Assembly: GCF_029537485.1 (NCBI RefSeq)
Contig: NZ_JARPUS010000007.1
Span: 182,513 to 246,512, forward strand
Length of the DNA: 64,000 bases
Source of the DNA: Pseudomonas sp. GOM6
Lineage (GTDB): Bacteria > Pseudomonadota > Gammaproteobacteria > Pseudomonadales > Pseudomonadaceae
Direction of reading: 5' to 3'
Positions 35,143 to 43,563 of this stretch are shown in pieces. A program made the translations under genes and the position numbers. Under the pieces are notes generated by a model. It was not told where the DNA came from. It saw only the letters and a program-made list of their open reading frames with translations, and did no database searches. The first letter of the stretch is position 1, and each line of letters opens with the position of its first letter.

Positions 35143-36192
35143 ATGAGCACCACTCTCGCCTTCGCCGCACAGAATCCAGAAACGCCACTGGCCCCCATGG
35201 AAATCCAGCGCCGCGCCGTTGGCCCGGACGATGTGGCCATCGACATCCTCTACTGCGGTGTCTGCCACTCCGACCTGCACACCGCGCGTAACGAGTGGAA
35301 CAACACCCTGTATCCCTCGGTGCCGGGCCACGAGATAGTCGGCAAGGTCACGGCCGTCGGCAGCAATGTCTCGAGCTTCAAGGTCGGCGACGTCGCCGGC
35401 GTCGGCTGCATGGTCGACAGCTGCCGCCACTGCGCGTCCTGCAGTGAGAGCCTGGAGCAGTACTGCGAGAGCGGTTTCACCGGCACCTACAACGGCCCGG
35501 TATTCGGCGGCGAGAACACCTTCGGCGGCTACTCTCAGCACATCGTGGTGGACCAGCGCTTCGTCCTGCAGATTCGTCACAGCGCCGAACAGCTGGCGGC
35601 CGTGGCGCCGCTGCTGTGCGCCGGCATCACCACCTACTCGCCGCTGCGCCAGTGGAAGGTCGGCCCGGGGCAGAAGGTCGGCATCGTCGGGCTGGGCGGC
35701 CTCGGCCACATGGGTGTGAAGATCGCCGCCGCCATGGGCGCTCATGTGGTGCTGTTCACCACCTCGCCAAACAAGCGTGACGACGCCCTGCGCCTGGGCG
35801 CCAGCGAAGTGGTGGTATCGAAGAGTGCAGACGAGATGGCCGCACACGCGGGCAGCTTCGACTTCATCCTCAACACCGTGGCCGCGCCCCACGACCTCAA
35901 CCCCTTCCTCAACCTGCTCAAGCGCGACGCCACCCTGTGCCTGGTCGGCGCGCCAGACTCGCCGCACCCGCCGGCGGACGTGTTCGGCCTGATCTTCAAG
36001 CGCCGCCGAATCGCCGGCTCGCTGATCGGCGGTATCGCCGAGACCCAGGAGATGCTCGACTTCTGCGCCGAGCACGGCATCGTCTCGGATATCGAGATGA
36101 TCCCCATGCAGGCGATCAATGAAGCCTACGAGCGCATGCTGAAAAGCGACGTGAAATACCGTTTCGTGATCGATATGGCTTCGCTGGGCTGA
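35143..36192 (+). CDS. Zinc-dependent NADP(H) alcohol dehydrogenase (YahK/cinnamyl-ADH type)
   Basis: A 349-residue medium-chain dehydrogenase that reduces a broad range of aldehydes. Catalytic zinc ligands Cys41 ('CGVCHSDLHTA') and His63 ('PGHEIVG'), structural zinc Cys94, Cys97, Cys100 and Cys108. Rossmann motif 'GLGGLGHMGVKIAAAMGAHV' near 183-202, followed by 'SPNKR', a pattern of NADP preference. The start has a strong AGGAG. No obvious operon partner. Confidence 0.93.
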   Translation: MSTTLAFAAQNPETPLAPMEIQRRAVGPDDVAIDILYCGVCHSDLHTARNEWNNTLYPSVPGHEIVGKVTAVGSNVSSFKVGDVAGVGCMVDSCRHCASCSESLEQYCESGFTGTYNGPVFGGENTFGGYSQHIVVDQRFVLQIRHSAEQLAAVAPLLCAGITTYSPLRQWKVGPGQKVGIVGLGGLGHMGVKIAAAMGAHVVLFTTSPNKRDDALRLGASEVVVSKSADEMAAHAGSFDFILNTVAAPHDLNPFLNLLKRDATLCLVGAPDSPHPPADVFGLIFKRRRIAGSLIGGIAETQEMLDFCAEHGIVSDIEMIPMQAINEAYERMLKSDVKYRFVIDMASLG

Positions 36193-36240
36193 GCCTGGAC
36201 GCACCGGGCGGTATTCGGTGTCAGCCTCCTGGCAGTCTTT

Positions 36241-36307
36241 TCGCGGCTAAAGCCGCTCCCACGGACGTCCAGGACCCGTTTTTTTGTGGGAGCGGCTTCA
36301 GCCGCGA
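36241..36307. repeat. REP element, inverted pair (GTGGGAGCGGCTTCAGCCGCGA family)
   Basis: Copy 36286-36307 and its inverted copy 36241-36262 are separated by 23 bases that include seven T residues (TTTTTTT), so it may also terminate the dehydrogenase transcript. Another copy is at 46648-46669. Confidence 0.88.
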
Positions 36308-36402
36308 GTGACGCAGGCCAGCTCGCTTGTTGGGCTTCGCTGCGCGCAACCCAACCTATGCGCTGGCCGGGGACAACAGGAACACTCCTTAACGGGCTTG
36401 CC

Positions 36403-37194
36403 TCACTGCCCCGCCAGGTAGAACCGGTCCGCATCCAGATACGCAGGGAAGCGCTGCCGGTAGGCCGCCAGCTCGGCGGCCGCCAACGTCACGCGGAATA
36501 CGCCTGCGGCATCACCGGGCGCCAGCAGGGCTTCGCCCTGGAAGTCCAGTACCTGGCTATCGCCGCTGTAGGGGTGGCCATTGCCGTCGTTGCCGATGCG
36601 GTTCACCGCGGCCACGTAACACAGGTTCTCGATGGCCCGTGCCGGCAGCAGGCGGTTCCAGTGGTGACGCCGCGCCGCCGGCCAGTTGGCGGTGTACAGC
36701 AGCAGGTCGGTTTTCTCGGGATCGCGGCTCCACACCGGGAAGCGCAGGTCGTAGCAGATCAGCGTGCGCACCCGCCAGCCCTTGACCTCCAGCACCACCT
36801 GCTCCTCACCCGCCGCATAGTGCTTGTGCTCGCCGGCCATGCGGAACAGGTGACGCTTGTCGTAGTGCGCCAGCGAGCCATCCGGGCGCGCCCACAGCAG
36901 GCGGTTGCGGTAGCTGCCGTCGGCAGCCTGGATGATCAGGCTGCCGGTGACCACAGCGCCGATACGCTGCGCCTGCTCGCGCAGCCAGGCCGTGGTGGGG
37001 CCGTCTTCCGGCTCGGCCAGCTCGGCCGAATGCATGGAGAAACCGGTACTGAACATCTCCGGCAGCACCACCAGGTCGGCGCCGCGCGCCTGCTCCAGCT
37101 GGGCGGCGAGGTATTCCCGGTTGGTCGCGGGGTCTTGCCAGGCCAGTTCACACTGCACCAGCGCCACTTCCAGGTCGTCGTTCTGCTCGTTCAT
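36403..37194 (-). CDS. Omega-amidase / carbon-nitrogen hydrolase (YafV-like)
   Basis: A 263-residue nitrilase-superfamily enzyme with the Glu-Lys-Cys triad: Glu46 in 'LVVLPEMFSTGFSM', Lys113 in 'HYDKRHLFRMA', Cys147 in 'TLICYDLRFPVW'. The closest known type is omega-amidase, which hydrolyses 2-oxoglutaramate or 2-oxosuccinamate in glutamine/methionine salvage. Start at ATG 37194. Divergent from the small HTH gene. Confidence 0.9.
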   Translation of the reverse strand: MNEQNDDLEVALVQCELAWQDPATNREYLAAQLEQARGADLVVLPEMFSTGFSMHSAELAEPEDGPTTAWLREQAQRIGAVVTGSLIIQAADGSYRNRLLWARPDGSLAHYDKRHLFRMAGEHKHYAAGEEQVVLEVKGWRVRTLICYDLRFPVWSRDPEKTDLLLYTANWPAARRHHWNRLLPARAIENLCYVAAVNRIGNDGNGHPYSGDSQVLDFQGEALLAPGDAAGVFRVTLAAAELAAYRQRFPAYLDADRFYLAGQ

Positions 37195-37265
37195 CGCTAT
37201 CCTCCGCAAGACCTGCGTAGATACCCCCGCGCCACCCCGCCTGGCAAGCCACCTCAGGAGAAAAC

Positions 37266-37562
37266 ATGGAAGTCAGCAAGACCCGCACCAGCTTCTACCG
37301 CCGCCTCTACGTCGCCTGGCTGGTCGACAGCGGCACCGCCACCAGCGTGCCGGCGTTGATCGAGGCCACCGGCATGCCCCGGCGCACCGCCCAGGACACC
37401 CTGGCGGCGCTGGCCGAGCTGGATATCCAGTGCGAGTTCATCCAGCACGATGGCGAGCGCAACAACGCCGGGCACTATGTGATTCGCGACTGGGGCGCCA
37501 TCGACAAGCACTGGGTCGCTGCCCACCTGGCCCAGATCAAGGCGCTGCTGGGCTATCCGTAA
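37266..37562 (+). CDS. Winged helix-turn-helix protein, HTH_43-like
   Basis: A 98-residue protein ('TRTSFYRRLYVAWLVDSGTA', then 'VPALIEATGMPRRTAQDTLA', a helix-turn-helix near 25-50). Resembles the small HTH family annotated as DUF/HTH_43 in pseudomonads. Target and ligand unknown. AGGAG before the ATG. Confidence 0.78.
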   Translation: MEVSKTRTSFYRRLYVAWLVDSGTATSVPALIEATGMPRRTAQDTLAALAELDIQCEFIQHDGERNNAGHYVIRDWGAIDKHWVAAHLAQIKALLGYP

Positions 37563-37759
37563 CCCCTGCTGTGATCACAGCTACAGGAAGCCGGAATAAA
37601 TGCGCAGCGACTGGCCGTTTTTCGGCCAGCTACTCGCCTCCGTCGGACGCTTAGGACGCACCCGCCGCGCCTGGATGCAACGGTGCTGTTACTGCAGCAG
37701 GCTCGCCAATGAACCGGGTGCTGCCGGTATCGGGACCGTGGCCGCCCCTGCAAAAAGCT

Positions 37760-37851
37760 GTACACAAATTAATACTTGCACAACTTTTATCTCGCGTATT
37801 TACTTGTACAAGATTCAACTCAGGTACAAGTAATCGCGGGAGGTACAGGTT
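37760..37851 (+). promoter_or_regulatory. Promoter and operator region of the light/oxidative-stress operon
   Basis: Contains an inverted repeat TTACTTGTAC (37800-37809) / GTACAAGTAA (37824-37833) with a 14-bp spacer, and further TGTACA-like half-sites at 37759-37764 and CTTGCACAA at 37775-37783. The TTGCAC at 37777 with TTTACT 17 bases downstream could be -35/-10 hexamers. The symmetric TGTAC sites are the type used by MerR-family light sensors (CarH/LitR), and such a regulator is encoded second in the operon. The rest of the gap from 37563 shows no gene. Confidence 0.55.
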
Positions 37852-38799
37852 GTGGAACGTCTCAAGCTCGGTATCAGCGCATGCCTGATCGGCGCCCCGG
37901 TACGCTTCAATGGCGGTCACAAGGAGTCGCGTCTGTGCAGCCAGGTATTGGCCGAACACTTTGACTTCGTGGCGCTGTGCCCGGAAGCCGCCATTGGCCT
38001 GGGCACGCCCCGAGAGCCCATTCGCCTGGTCGGCGACCCCGCCGCACCGCGCGCCGTGGGCACCGTACACCCGGACCGCGACCACACCCAGGCGCTGATC
38101 GATTACGGCACGCGCATCGCCACGGAGCTGCAGGATATCTGCGGCTACATCCTCATGCAGAAATCACCCTCCTGCGGCATGGAGCGGGTCAAGGTCTATC
38201 GCGACAACGGCTACCCCGAGACAGAAGGTGGCTCCGGCATCTTCGCCGCCACCCTGGCACGCCTGCGCCCTGACCTGCCCATCGAAGAGGACGGCCGGCT
38301 GAATGACCCCGTACTGCGCGAAAACTTCCTGACCCGCGTATTTGCCTATGCCGAGTGGCAGCGTCTGCTGGCAGCAGGCCTGACCCACAAGGCGATCGGT
38401 CAATTTCACGCCCGCTACAAATACCAGCTGATGGCCAGTCATCCGCAGCAGTACAAGGCCCTTGGCCGGCTCCTGGCCGACCTGGGCAAGTACGACCCGG
38501 CCGAGTTCGGCCCGCGCTACTTCAGCCAGCTGATGGCTGCGCTGAAACGCTGCGCCACCCGTGGTACCCACAGCAATGTGCTGCAGCACCTGAGCGGCTA
38601 CCTCAAGCGCGCCCTGAGCAACGAAGACCGCCAGGAGATCGCCCACATCATCGAACAGTACCGCCGCGGCATCGTGCCTCTGGTGGTGCCACTGACCCTG
38701 CTCAAGCACCACTTCCGCCGCCATCCGGATGACTACGTGGCCCGCCAGGCCTACCTGCAGCCACACCCGGAAAACCTCAGCCTGCGCAACGCCCTATGA
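37852..38799 (+). CDS. TudS-like DUF523 / DUF1722 (YbgA) fusion protein
   Basis: A 315-residue protein. Residues 1-150 are DUF523 with Cys11 ('ISACLIGAPVRF'), Cys43 ('VALCPEAAIGLG') and Cys108 ('KSPSCGMERV'), the three ligands of the Fe-S cluster in thiouracil desulfidases. Residues about 190-310 are DUF1722/YbgA ('FHARYKYQLMASHPQQYKAL'). DUF523 proteins remove sulfur from thiouracils and, from memory, 4-thio-UMP, a breakdown product of the near-UV-absorbing tRNA base s4U. Starts with GTG after GGGAGG. First gene of the operon; overlaps the MerR gene by 4 bases. Confidence 0.85.
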   Translation: MERLKLGISACLIGAPVRFNGGHKESRLCSQVLAEHFDFVALCPEAAIGLGTPREPIRLVGDPAAPRAVGTVHPDRDHTQALIDYGTRIATELQDICGYILMQKSPSCGMERVKVYRDNGYPETEGGSGIFAATLARLRPDLPIEEDGRLNDPVLRENFLTRVFAYAEWQRLLAAGLTHKAIGQFHARYKYQLMASHPQQYKALGRLLADLGKYDPAEFGPRYFSQLMAALKRCATRGTHSNVLQHLSGYLKRALSNEDRQEIAHIIEQYRRGIVPLVVPLTLLKHHFRRHPDDYVARQAYLQPHPENLSLRNAL

Positions 38800-39722
38800 G
38801 CCCGCCGGACGACTATCAGGACGCCCTCGCCCAGGGCTACCTGCCGATTCGTGAGGTGGCCCGCCATACCGGGGTCAATCCAGTGACCCTGCGCGCCTGG
38901 GAGCGCCGTTATGGGCTGATCGTGCCGCACCGCACGCCCAAGGGACACCGCCTGTATTCGCAGGAACACCTGACGCGCATCCACGCCATCCTCGGCTGGC
39001 TGGAGCGCGGCGTGGCCGTCAGCCAGGTCAAGGAATTGCTCAGCACCCGCAGCACGCCACCCGCGCCGGGCAGTAACCAGTGGCTAACCCTGCGCGCGCA
39101 ACTGCTGCAGTGCATCGAGGATCTGCAGGAGCGCCAGCTGGACGAGCACTTCAACCGCGCCCTGGCCCTCTACCCGCCGCGCACCCTCTGCCAGCAACTG
39201 TTCCTGCCCCTGTTCGACGAGCTGCACCAGCGCTGGCAGGGCGCCCCCTTTGGCGCCCAGCTGGAGCGGGTGTTCTTTTATTCCTGGCTGCGCAGCAAGC
39301 TGGGCACGCGCCTGGCGCAGAACAACCGCCAGCTCAGCGGCGCACCGCTGTTGCTGGTCAACCTGTCCGATCTGCCGCTGGAGCCGGGCCTGTGGCTGTG
39401 CGCCTGGCTGGCCAGCTGTGCCGGCAGCCCGGTGGAAGTGTTCGACTGGCCACTGCCCCTGGTCGAACTGGCCGTGGCCCTGGAAAGCCTTACCCCTCAC
39501 GCCCTGCTGCTGTACTCCAGCCAGGCGCTGGACAACAGCCTGCTGCGCCGCGAGTTGCCGCGCCTCAACAACACCTGTGCCGTGCCGCTGCTGCTGGTTG
39601 GCGCCGCTGCCCACATCCATGCCGAAGACCTGCAGCACCTGCCTGGCCTGCACCTGGCCGAAGACCCGCTGGGCGCCGACCTGCACCTGCAACAACTCAA
39701 GGCCTCCTCATGCGCCAACTGA
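38796..39722 (+). CDS. MerR-family regulator with degenerate B12-binding-type module (LitR class II-like)
   Basis: A 308-residue regulator. The HTH_MerR domain is at about 16-84 ('IREVARHTGVNPVTLRAWER', 'PHRTPKGHRLYSQEHLTRI'), followed by a helical bundle (100-180) and a Rossmann-like domain (185-300) arranged as in CarH/LitR cobalamin photoreceptors. The cobalamin motifs (ExxH in the bundle, DxHxxG in the Rossmann part) are missing; the latter position reads 'DLPLEPGLWLCAW'. This fits class II LitR-type proteins of P. putida that work without B12. Likely regulates its own operon. Confidence 0.85.
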   Translation: MSPPDDYQDALAQGYLPIREVARHTGVNPVTLRAWERRYGLIVPHRTPKGHRLYSQEHLTRIHAILGWLERGVAVSQVKELLSTRSTPPAPGSNQWLTLRAQLLQCIEDLQERQLDEHFNRALALYPPRTLCQQLFLPLFDELHQRWQGAPFGAQLERVFFYSWLRSKLGTRLAQNNRQLSGAPLLLVNLSDLPLEPGLWLCAWLASCAGSPVEVFDWPLPLVELAVALESLTPHALLLYSSQALDNSLLRRELPRLNNTCAVPLLLVGAAAHIHAEDLQHLPGLHLAEDPLGADLHLQQLKASSCAN

Positions 39723-41149
39723 TCTGGTTCCGCACCGACCTGCGCGTGCACGACAACACCGCCCTCGCCGCCGCCATGCAGACGGGGCCGACCATTGCCC
39801 TGTTTCTGCTCAGCCCGCAGCAGTGGCTGGAGCATGACGACGCCGCCTGCAAAGTTGATTTCTGGCTACGCAACCTCAAGGAATTGCAGCAACGCCTGGC
39901 GGAGCTGAACGTACCGCTGCTGATTCGTACCGCCGCGCACTGGCGCGATGCGCCCAAGGTGCTGGCGGATGTCTGCCGTGATCAGACCATAGGTTGCGTG
40001 CAGGTCAACGAGGAATACGGCCTCAACGAAACCCGCCGCGACCGGGCGGTACGACAGCACCTGGCCCTGCAGGGCGTCGAATGGCGCAGTCATCTCGACC
40101 AACTGCTGTTCCAGCCTGGCAGTGTGCTGACCCGCAGCGGCACCTACTTCCAGGTGTTCAGCCAGTTCCGCAAGGTCTGCTACCAGCACCTGCATACGGC
40201 CATGCCCGGCCTGGTGCCGACGCCCAAGGCCCAGGCCCCGCTCGACCTGGCCAGCGACGCCATTCCCAAGGCGCTGCCGGAATTTCTCCCGCCCAGCGAC
40301 AACCTGCGCCAGCTCTGGCCGGCCGGTGAGGCGCCTGTGCGCCAGCAGCTGGACGAATTCGCTGACGAGGCCCTGTTGTACTACCAGGAGCAGCGCGACT
40401 TTCCCGCCCGTCCCGGCACCAGCCGCCTGTCGCCCTACCTGGCCGCGGGCGTGGTGTCCCCGCGCCAGTGCCTGCATGCCGCCCTGCAAGGCAACCGTGG
40501 CGAATTCGACAGCGGCAACCCCGGCGCCATCACCTGGATCAACGAACTGCTCTGGCGCGAGTTCTACAAGCACATCCTTGTCGGCTATCCGCGCGTCTCG
40601 CGGCACCGTGCCTTCCGCCTGGAAACCGAGACCCTGCCCTGGCGCCAGGCGCCAGCCGAGTTGGCCGCCTGGCAGCAGGGCCGCACCGGCATCCCCATCG
40701 TCGATGCCGCCATGCGCCAGTTGCTGGCCACCGGCTGGATGCACAACCGCCTGCGCATGGTGGTGGCGATGTTCCTGAGCAAGAACCTGATGATCGACTG
40801 GCGCGAAGGTGAGCGGTTCTTCATGCGCCACCTGATCGACGGCGACCTGGCGGCCAACAACGGCGGCTGGCAGTGGAGCGCTTCCACCGGCACCGATGCG
40901 GCGCCCTACTTCCGCATCTTCAACCCGATCAGCCAGTCACAGAAGTTCGATCCGGACGGTCGCTTCATCCGTACCTGGGTGCCGGAACTGGCCGAACTGA
41001 ACAAGCGCGACATCCACGACCCGGCGGCCTTGGGCGGATTGTTCGGCATGGCCAATTACCCGCGGCCCATCGTCGACCTGGCCCGTTCGCGTGAGCGTGT
41101 CCTGCAGGCCTTCAAGAGCCTGCCGCAAACGGAGGTTGCGCATGTCTGA
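39710..41149 (+). CDS. phrB: Deoxyribodipyrimidine photolyase (CPD photolyase, class I)
   Basis: A 479-residue flavoprotein that repairs UV-made cyclobutane dimers using blue light. The N-terminal antenna domain starts 'LIWFRTDLRVHDNTALAAAM'. The FAD-binding C-terminal region has 'GAITWINELLWREFYKHILV', 'GIPIVDAAMRQLLATGWMHN', 'LIDGDLAANNGGWQWSASTG' and 'RIFNPISQSQKFDPDG'. The ATG at 39710 overlaps the MerR gene by 13 bases, and the end overlaps the next gene by 8, so translation is coupled. Confidence 0.96.
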   Translation: MRQLIWFRTDLRVHDNTALAAAMQTGPTIALFLLSPQQWLEHDDAACKVDFWLRNLKELQQRLAELNVPLLIRTAAHWRDAPKVLADVCRDQTIGCVQVNEEYGLNETRRDRAVRQHLALQGVEWRSHLDQLLFQPGSVLTRSGTYFQVFSQFRKVCYQHLHTAMPGLVPTPKAQAPLDLASDAIPKALPEFLPPSDNLRQLWPAGEAPVRQQLDEFADEALLYYQEQRDFPARPGTSRLSPYLAAGVVSPRQCLHAALQGNRGEFDSGNPGAITWINELLWREFYKHILVGYPRVSRHRAFRLETETLPWRQAPAELAAWQQGRTGIPIVDAAMRQLLATGWMHNRLRMVVAMFLSKNLMIDWREGERFFMRHLIDGDLAANNGGWQWSASTGTDAAPYFRIFNPISQSQKFDPDGRFIRTWVPELAELNKRDIHDPAALGGLFGMANYPRPIVDLARSRERVLQAFKSLPQTEVAHV

Positions 41150-41564
41150 CTTTTTGCGTCATTTCGCCGAACGCTTTGCCGAGCTGGACGCCAGCAATCT
41201 GCAGCGCATCGATGAGCTGTACAGCGAGGACGTCGTGTTCCGCGACCCGCTGCATGAAGTACGCGGGCTGTCGGCACTGCAGGATTACTTCGCCGAACTG
41301 TATGCCAACGTCAGCCAGCTGCATTTCGACTTTCATAGCCACGACCAGATCAGTGACGGCGAAGGCTACCTACGCTGGACCATGACCTATCGTCATCCGC
41401 GCCTGCGCGGCGGTGCCCCGATCCGGGTTGATGGCTGCTCGCACCTGCTGTGGTGGGACAAGGTCTACCAACACCGCGACTACTTCGATGCTGGCGCCCT
41501 GCTTTACGAGCACCTGCCGCTGATGGGTGGCGCCATTGCCTGGCTGAAACGGAGACTGGCATGA
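41142..41564 (+). CDS. NTF2/SnoaL-like protein
   Basis: A 140-residue cone-shaped NTF2-fold protein ('FLRHFAERFAELDASNLQRI', 'YSEDVVFRDPLHEVRGLSAL', 'WWDKVYQHRDYFDAGALLYE'). The fold binds small hydrophobic ligands or acts as an isomerase; this family commonly sits between phr and an SDR gene. Overlaps phrB (8 bases) and the SDR (4 bases). No catalytic assignment can be made. Confidence 0.85.
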   Translation: MSDFLRHFAERFAELDASNLQRIDELYSEDVVFRDPLHEVRGLSALQDYFAELYANVSQLHFDFHSHDQISDGEGYLRWTMTYRHPRLRGGAPIRVDGCSHLLWWDKVYQHRDYFDAGALLYEHLPLMGGAIAWLKRRLA

Positions 41565-42319
41565 ACAAGCGTATCTGGCTGACCGGCGCCAGCAGCGGCA
41601 TTGGCGCCGCCCTGGCGGAAATCCTCCTGCAGCAAGGCCATCGCCTGGCGGTCAGCGCACGCAATGCCCAGGCTCTGCAGAGCCTGGCCAGCCGCTACCC
41701 GCAACAGGTGTTGCTGGCACCGGGCGACCTCAGTGATCGCGAGCAGGTGCGGGCCATCGGTGAACGCATCAAGGCGCACTGGGGGGCGCTGGATCAGGTA
41801 ATCCTCAATGCCGGAACCTGTGAATACATCGAGGTCGAGCACTTCGAGGCCGACATGGTCGAGCGCGTCATGCGCGCCAACCTGCTGAGCGCCAGCTACT
41901 GCGTGGAGGTCGCCCTGCCATTGCTGCGCCAGGGCCAGCGCCCGCACCTGGTGGCGGTGAGCAGCTCGGTCACCTATCTGCCCCTGCCCCGCGCCGGTGC
42001 CTACGGCGCCTCCAAGGCCGCCATGCGCTACCTGTTCGAGTCACTGCGCATCGACCTGGCGGCCAGCGGTATCGAAGTCACTCTGGTCAGTCCCGGCTTC
42101 GTCGACACGCCGCTGACGCAGAAGAACGACTTCCCCATGCCCATGCGCTGGCCGGTGGACAAAGCAGCTCGGCATATTGCCCAACGCCTGGAGAAACGCC
42201 CCTTGGAGATTGCCTTTCCGCGCCTGTTCATCGCCACCCTGATCCTGCTCTCCCACCTGCCCGGGCGCCTGCAACTGGCTCTCGGCAAACGCCTGGCCCG
42301 TTCGGAACAACAACCATGA
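41561..42319 (+). CDS. Short-chain dehydrogenase/reductase
   Basis: A 252-residue classical SDR. The cofactor motif TGASSGIG is at 8-15, the NAG at 83-85, and the catalytic Ser ('VAVSSSVTYL'), Tyr148 and Lys152 ('AYGASKAAM') are all present. The C-terminal end is hydrophobic and basic, suggesting membrane contact. Overlaps both neighbours by 4 bases. Its substrate is probably a lipid or aldehyde made in the same pathway; inferred from context. Confidence 0.92.
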   Translation: MNKRIWLTGASSGIGAALAEILLQQGHRLAVSARNAQALQSLASRYPQQVLLAPGDLSDREQVRAIGERIKAHWGALDQVILNAGTCEYIEVEHFEADMVERVMRANLLSASYCVEVALPLLRQGQRPHLVAVSSSVTYLPLPRAGAYGASKAAMRYLFESLRIDLAASGIEVTLVSPGFVDTPLTQKNDFPMPMRWPVDKAARHIAQRLEKRPLEIAFPRLFIATLILLSHLPGRLQLALGKRLARSEQQP

Positions 42320-43563
42320 AAATCGCCATCATCGGCAGCGGCATCGCCGGCCTGACCAGCGCCTACCTGCTCAATCGCCAGCACGACATCACCGTGTTCG
42401 AAAGCAGCGACTGGATTGGCGGCCACACCCACACCGTGGATGTCGAGGTGGCTGGCCGGCAGTACGCCATTGATACCGGCTTCATCGTGTTCAACGACTG
42501 GACCTACCCCAACTTCATCCGCCTGCTCGACCAGCTCGGCGTTGCTTCGCAACCCGCCGAAATGAGCTTCTCGGTGCACGACCCGGTCAGCGGCTGCGAG
42601 TACAACGGCAACAACCTCAACAGCCTGTTCGCCCAGCGGCGCAATCTGTTCTCGCCACGCTTTATAGGCATGTTGCGCGACATCCTGCGCTTCAACCGCG
42701 AGGCGCTGTTCGACCTGGAGCAGCAGCGTATCGGCGCCGATACCACGCTCGGCGACTACCTGCGCCAGCGCGGTTACGGTCAGCGCTTCATCGACCATTA
42801 CATCGTGCCCATGGGCGCGGCCATCTGGTCCATGTCACTGGCCGACATGCTCAGCTTTCCCCTGCAATTCTTCGTGCGTTTCTTCAAGAACCACGGCCTG
42901 CTCTCGGTCAATGACCGCCCGCAATGGCGGGTTATCGCCGGTGGCTCGCGCAGCTATGTGGCGCCCCTGACGGCCAGCTTTGCCGAGCGCATTCGCCTGA
43001 GCTGCCCCGTGCAACAGGTCGAGCGTGACGCCGATGGCGTGACCATCCGGAGTGCGCACGGCACCGAACGTTTCGACAAAGTGGTTTTCGCTTGCCACAG
43101 CGACCAGGCCCTGAGCCTGCTCAGCGCACCGAGCGAGGCCGAGCGGGACATCCTCGGCGCCTTGCGCTACGCCGACAACGACGTGGTGTTGCACACCGAC
43201 ACCCGCCTGTTGCCGCAGCGCCGGCTGGCCTGGGCCAGCTGGAACTACCGCCTTGGTGGGCCGAGCGAGCAGCCTGCCGCCGTCACCTACAACATGAACA
43301 TCCTGCAGGGCATTCGCAGCGAAACAACCTTTTGCGTCAGCCTCAACCAGACCGAAGCCATCGACCCGAGCAAGATCCTCGGCCGCTATCGCTACGCTCA
43401 CCCGCAATTCAGCCTGGCCGGCATCGCGGCCCAGGCGCGCTGGCAGGAAGTCCTCGGCGCTCAGCACAGCTACTACTGTGGCGCCTATTGGGCCAATGGT
43501 TTTCACGAGGACGGCGTGGTCAGCGCACTGCGTGTGGCCCGCGCCTTCGGCGAGCAACTGTGA
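42316..43563 (+). CDS. FAD-dependent oxidoreductase, amine-oxidase fold (UfaO-like)
   Basis: A 415-residue flavoprotein. The dinucleotide motif 'IIGSGIAGLTSAYLLNRQ' is at 4-21, then 'SSDWIGGHTHTV' and 'DTGFIVFNDWTYPNF'. This subfamily is co-encoded with DUF1365 and cyclopropane fatty acid synthase in many bacteria, and from memory the Rhodobacter sphaeroides member acts in furan fatty acid synthesis within the singlet-oxygen regulon. Overlaps neighbours by 4 bases on each side. Confidence 0.88.
   Translation: MKIAIIGSGIAGLTSAYLLNRQHDITVFESSDWIGGHTHTVDVEVAGRQYAIDTGFIVFNDWTYPNFIRLLDQLGVASQPAEMSFSVHDPVSGCEYNGNNLNSLFAQRRNLFSPRFIGMLRDILRFNREALFDLEQQRIGADTTLGDYLRQRGYGQRFIDHYIVPMGAAIWSMSLADMLSFPLQFFVRFFKNHGLLSVNDRPQWRVIAGGSRSYVAPLTASFAERIRLSCPVQQVERDADGVTIRSAHGTERFDKVVFACHSDQALSLLSAPSEAERDILGALRYADNDVVLHTDTRLLPQRRLAWASWNYRLGGPSEQPAAVTYNMNILQGIRSETTFCVSLNQTEAIDPSKILGRYRYAHPQFSLAGIAAQARWQEVLGAQHSYYCGAYWANGFHEDGVVSALRVARAFGEQL

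Noticed and set aside
37600..37833. 77-codon frame before the light operon
   Set aside because: No Shine-Dalgarno, no recognisable domain, and it runs through the candidate operator and promoter.
38796..39722. Cobalamin-dependent CarH photoreceptor
   Set aside because: The domain layout is similar but the conserved His motifs for adenosylcobalamin binding are missing.
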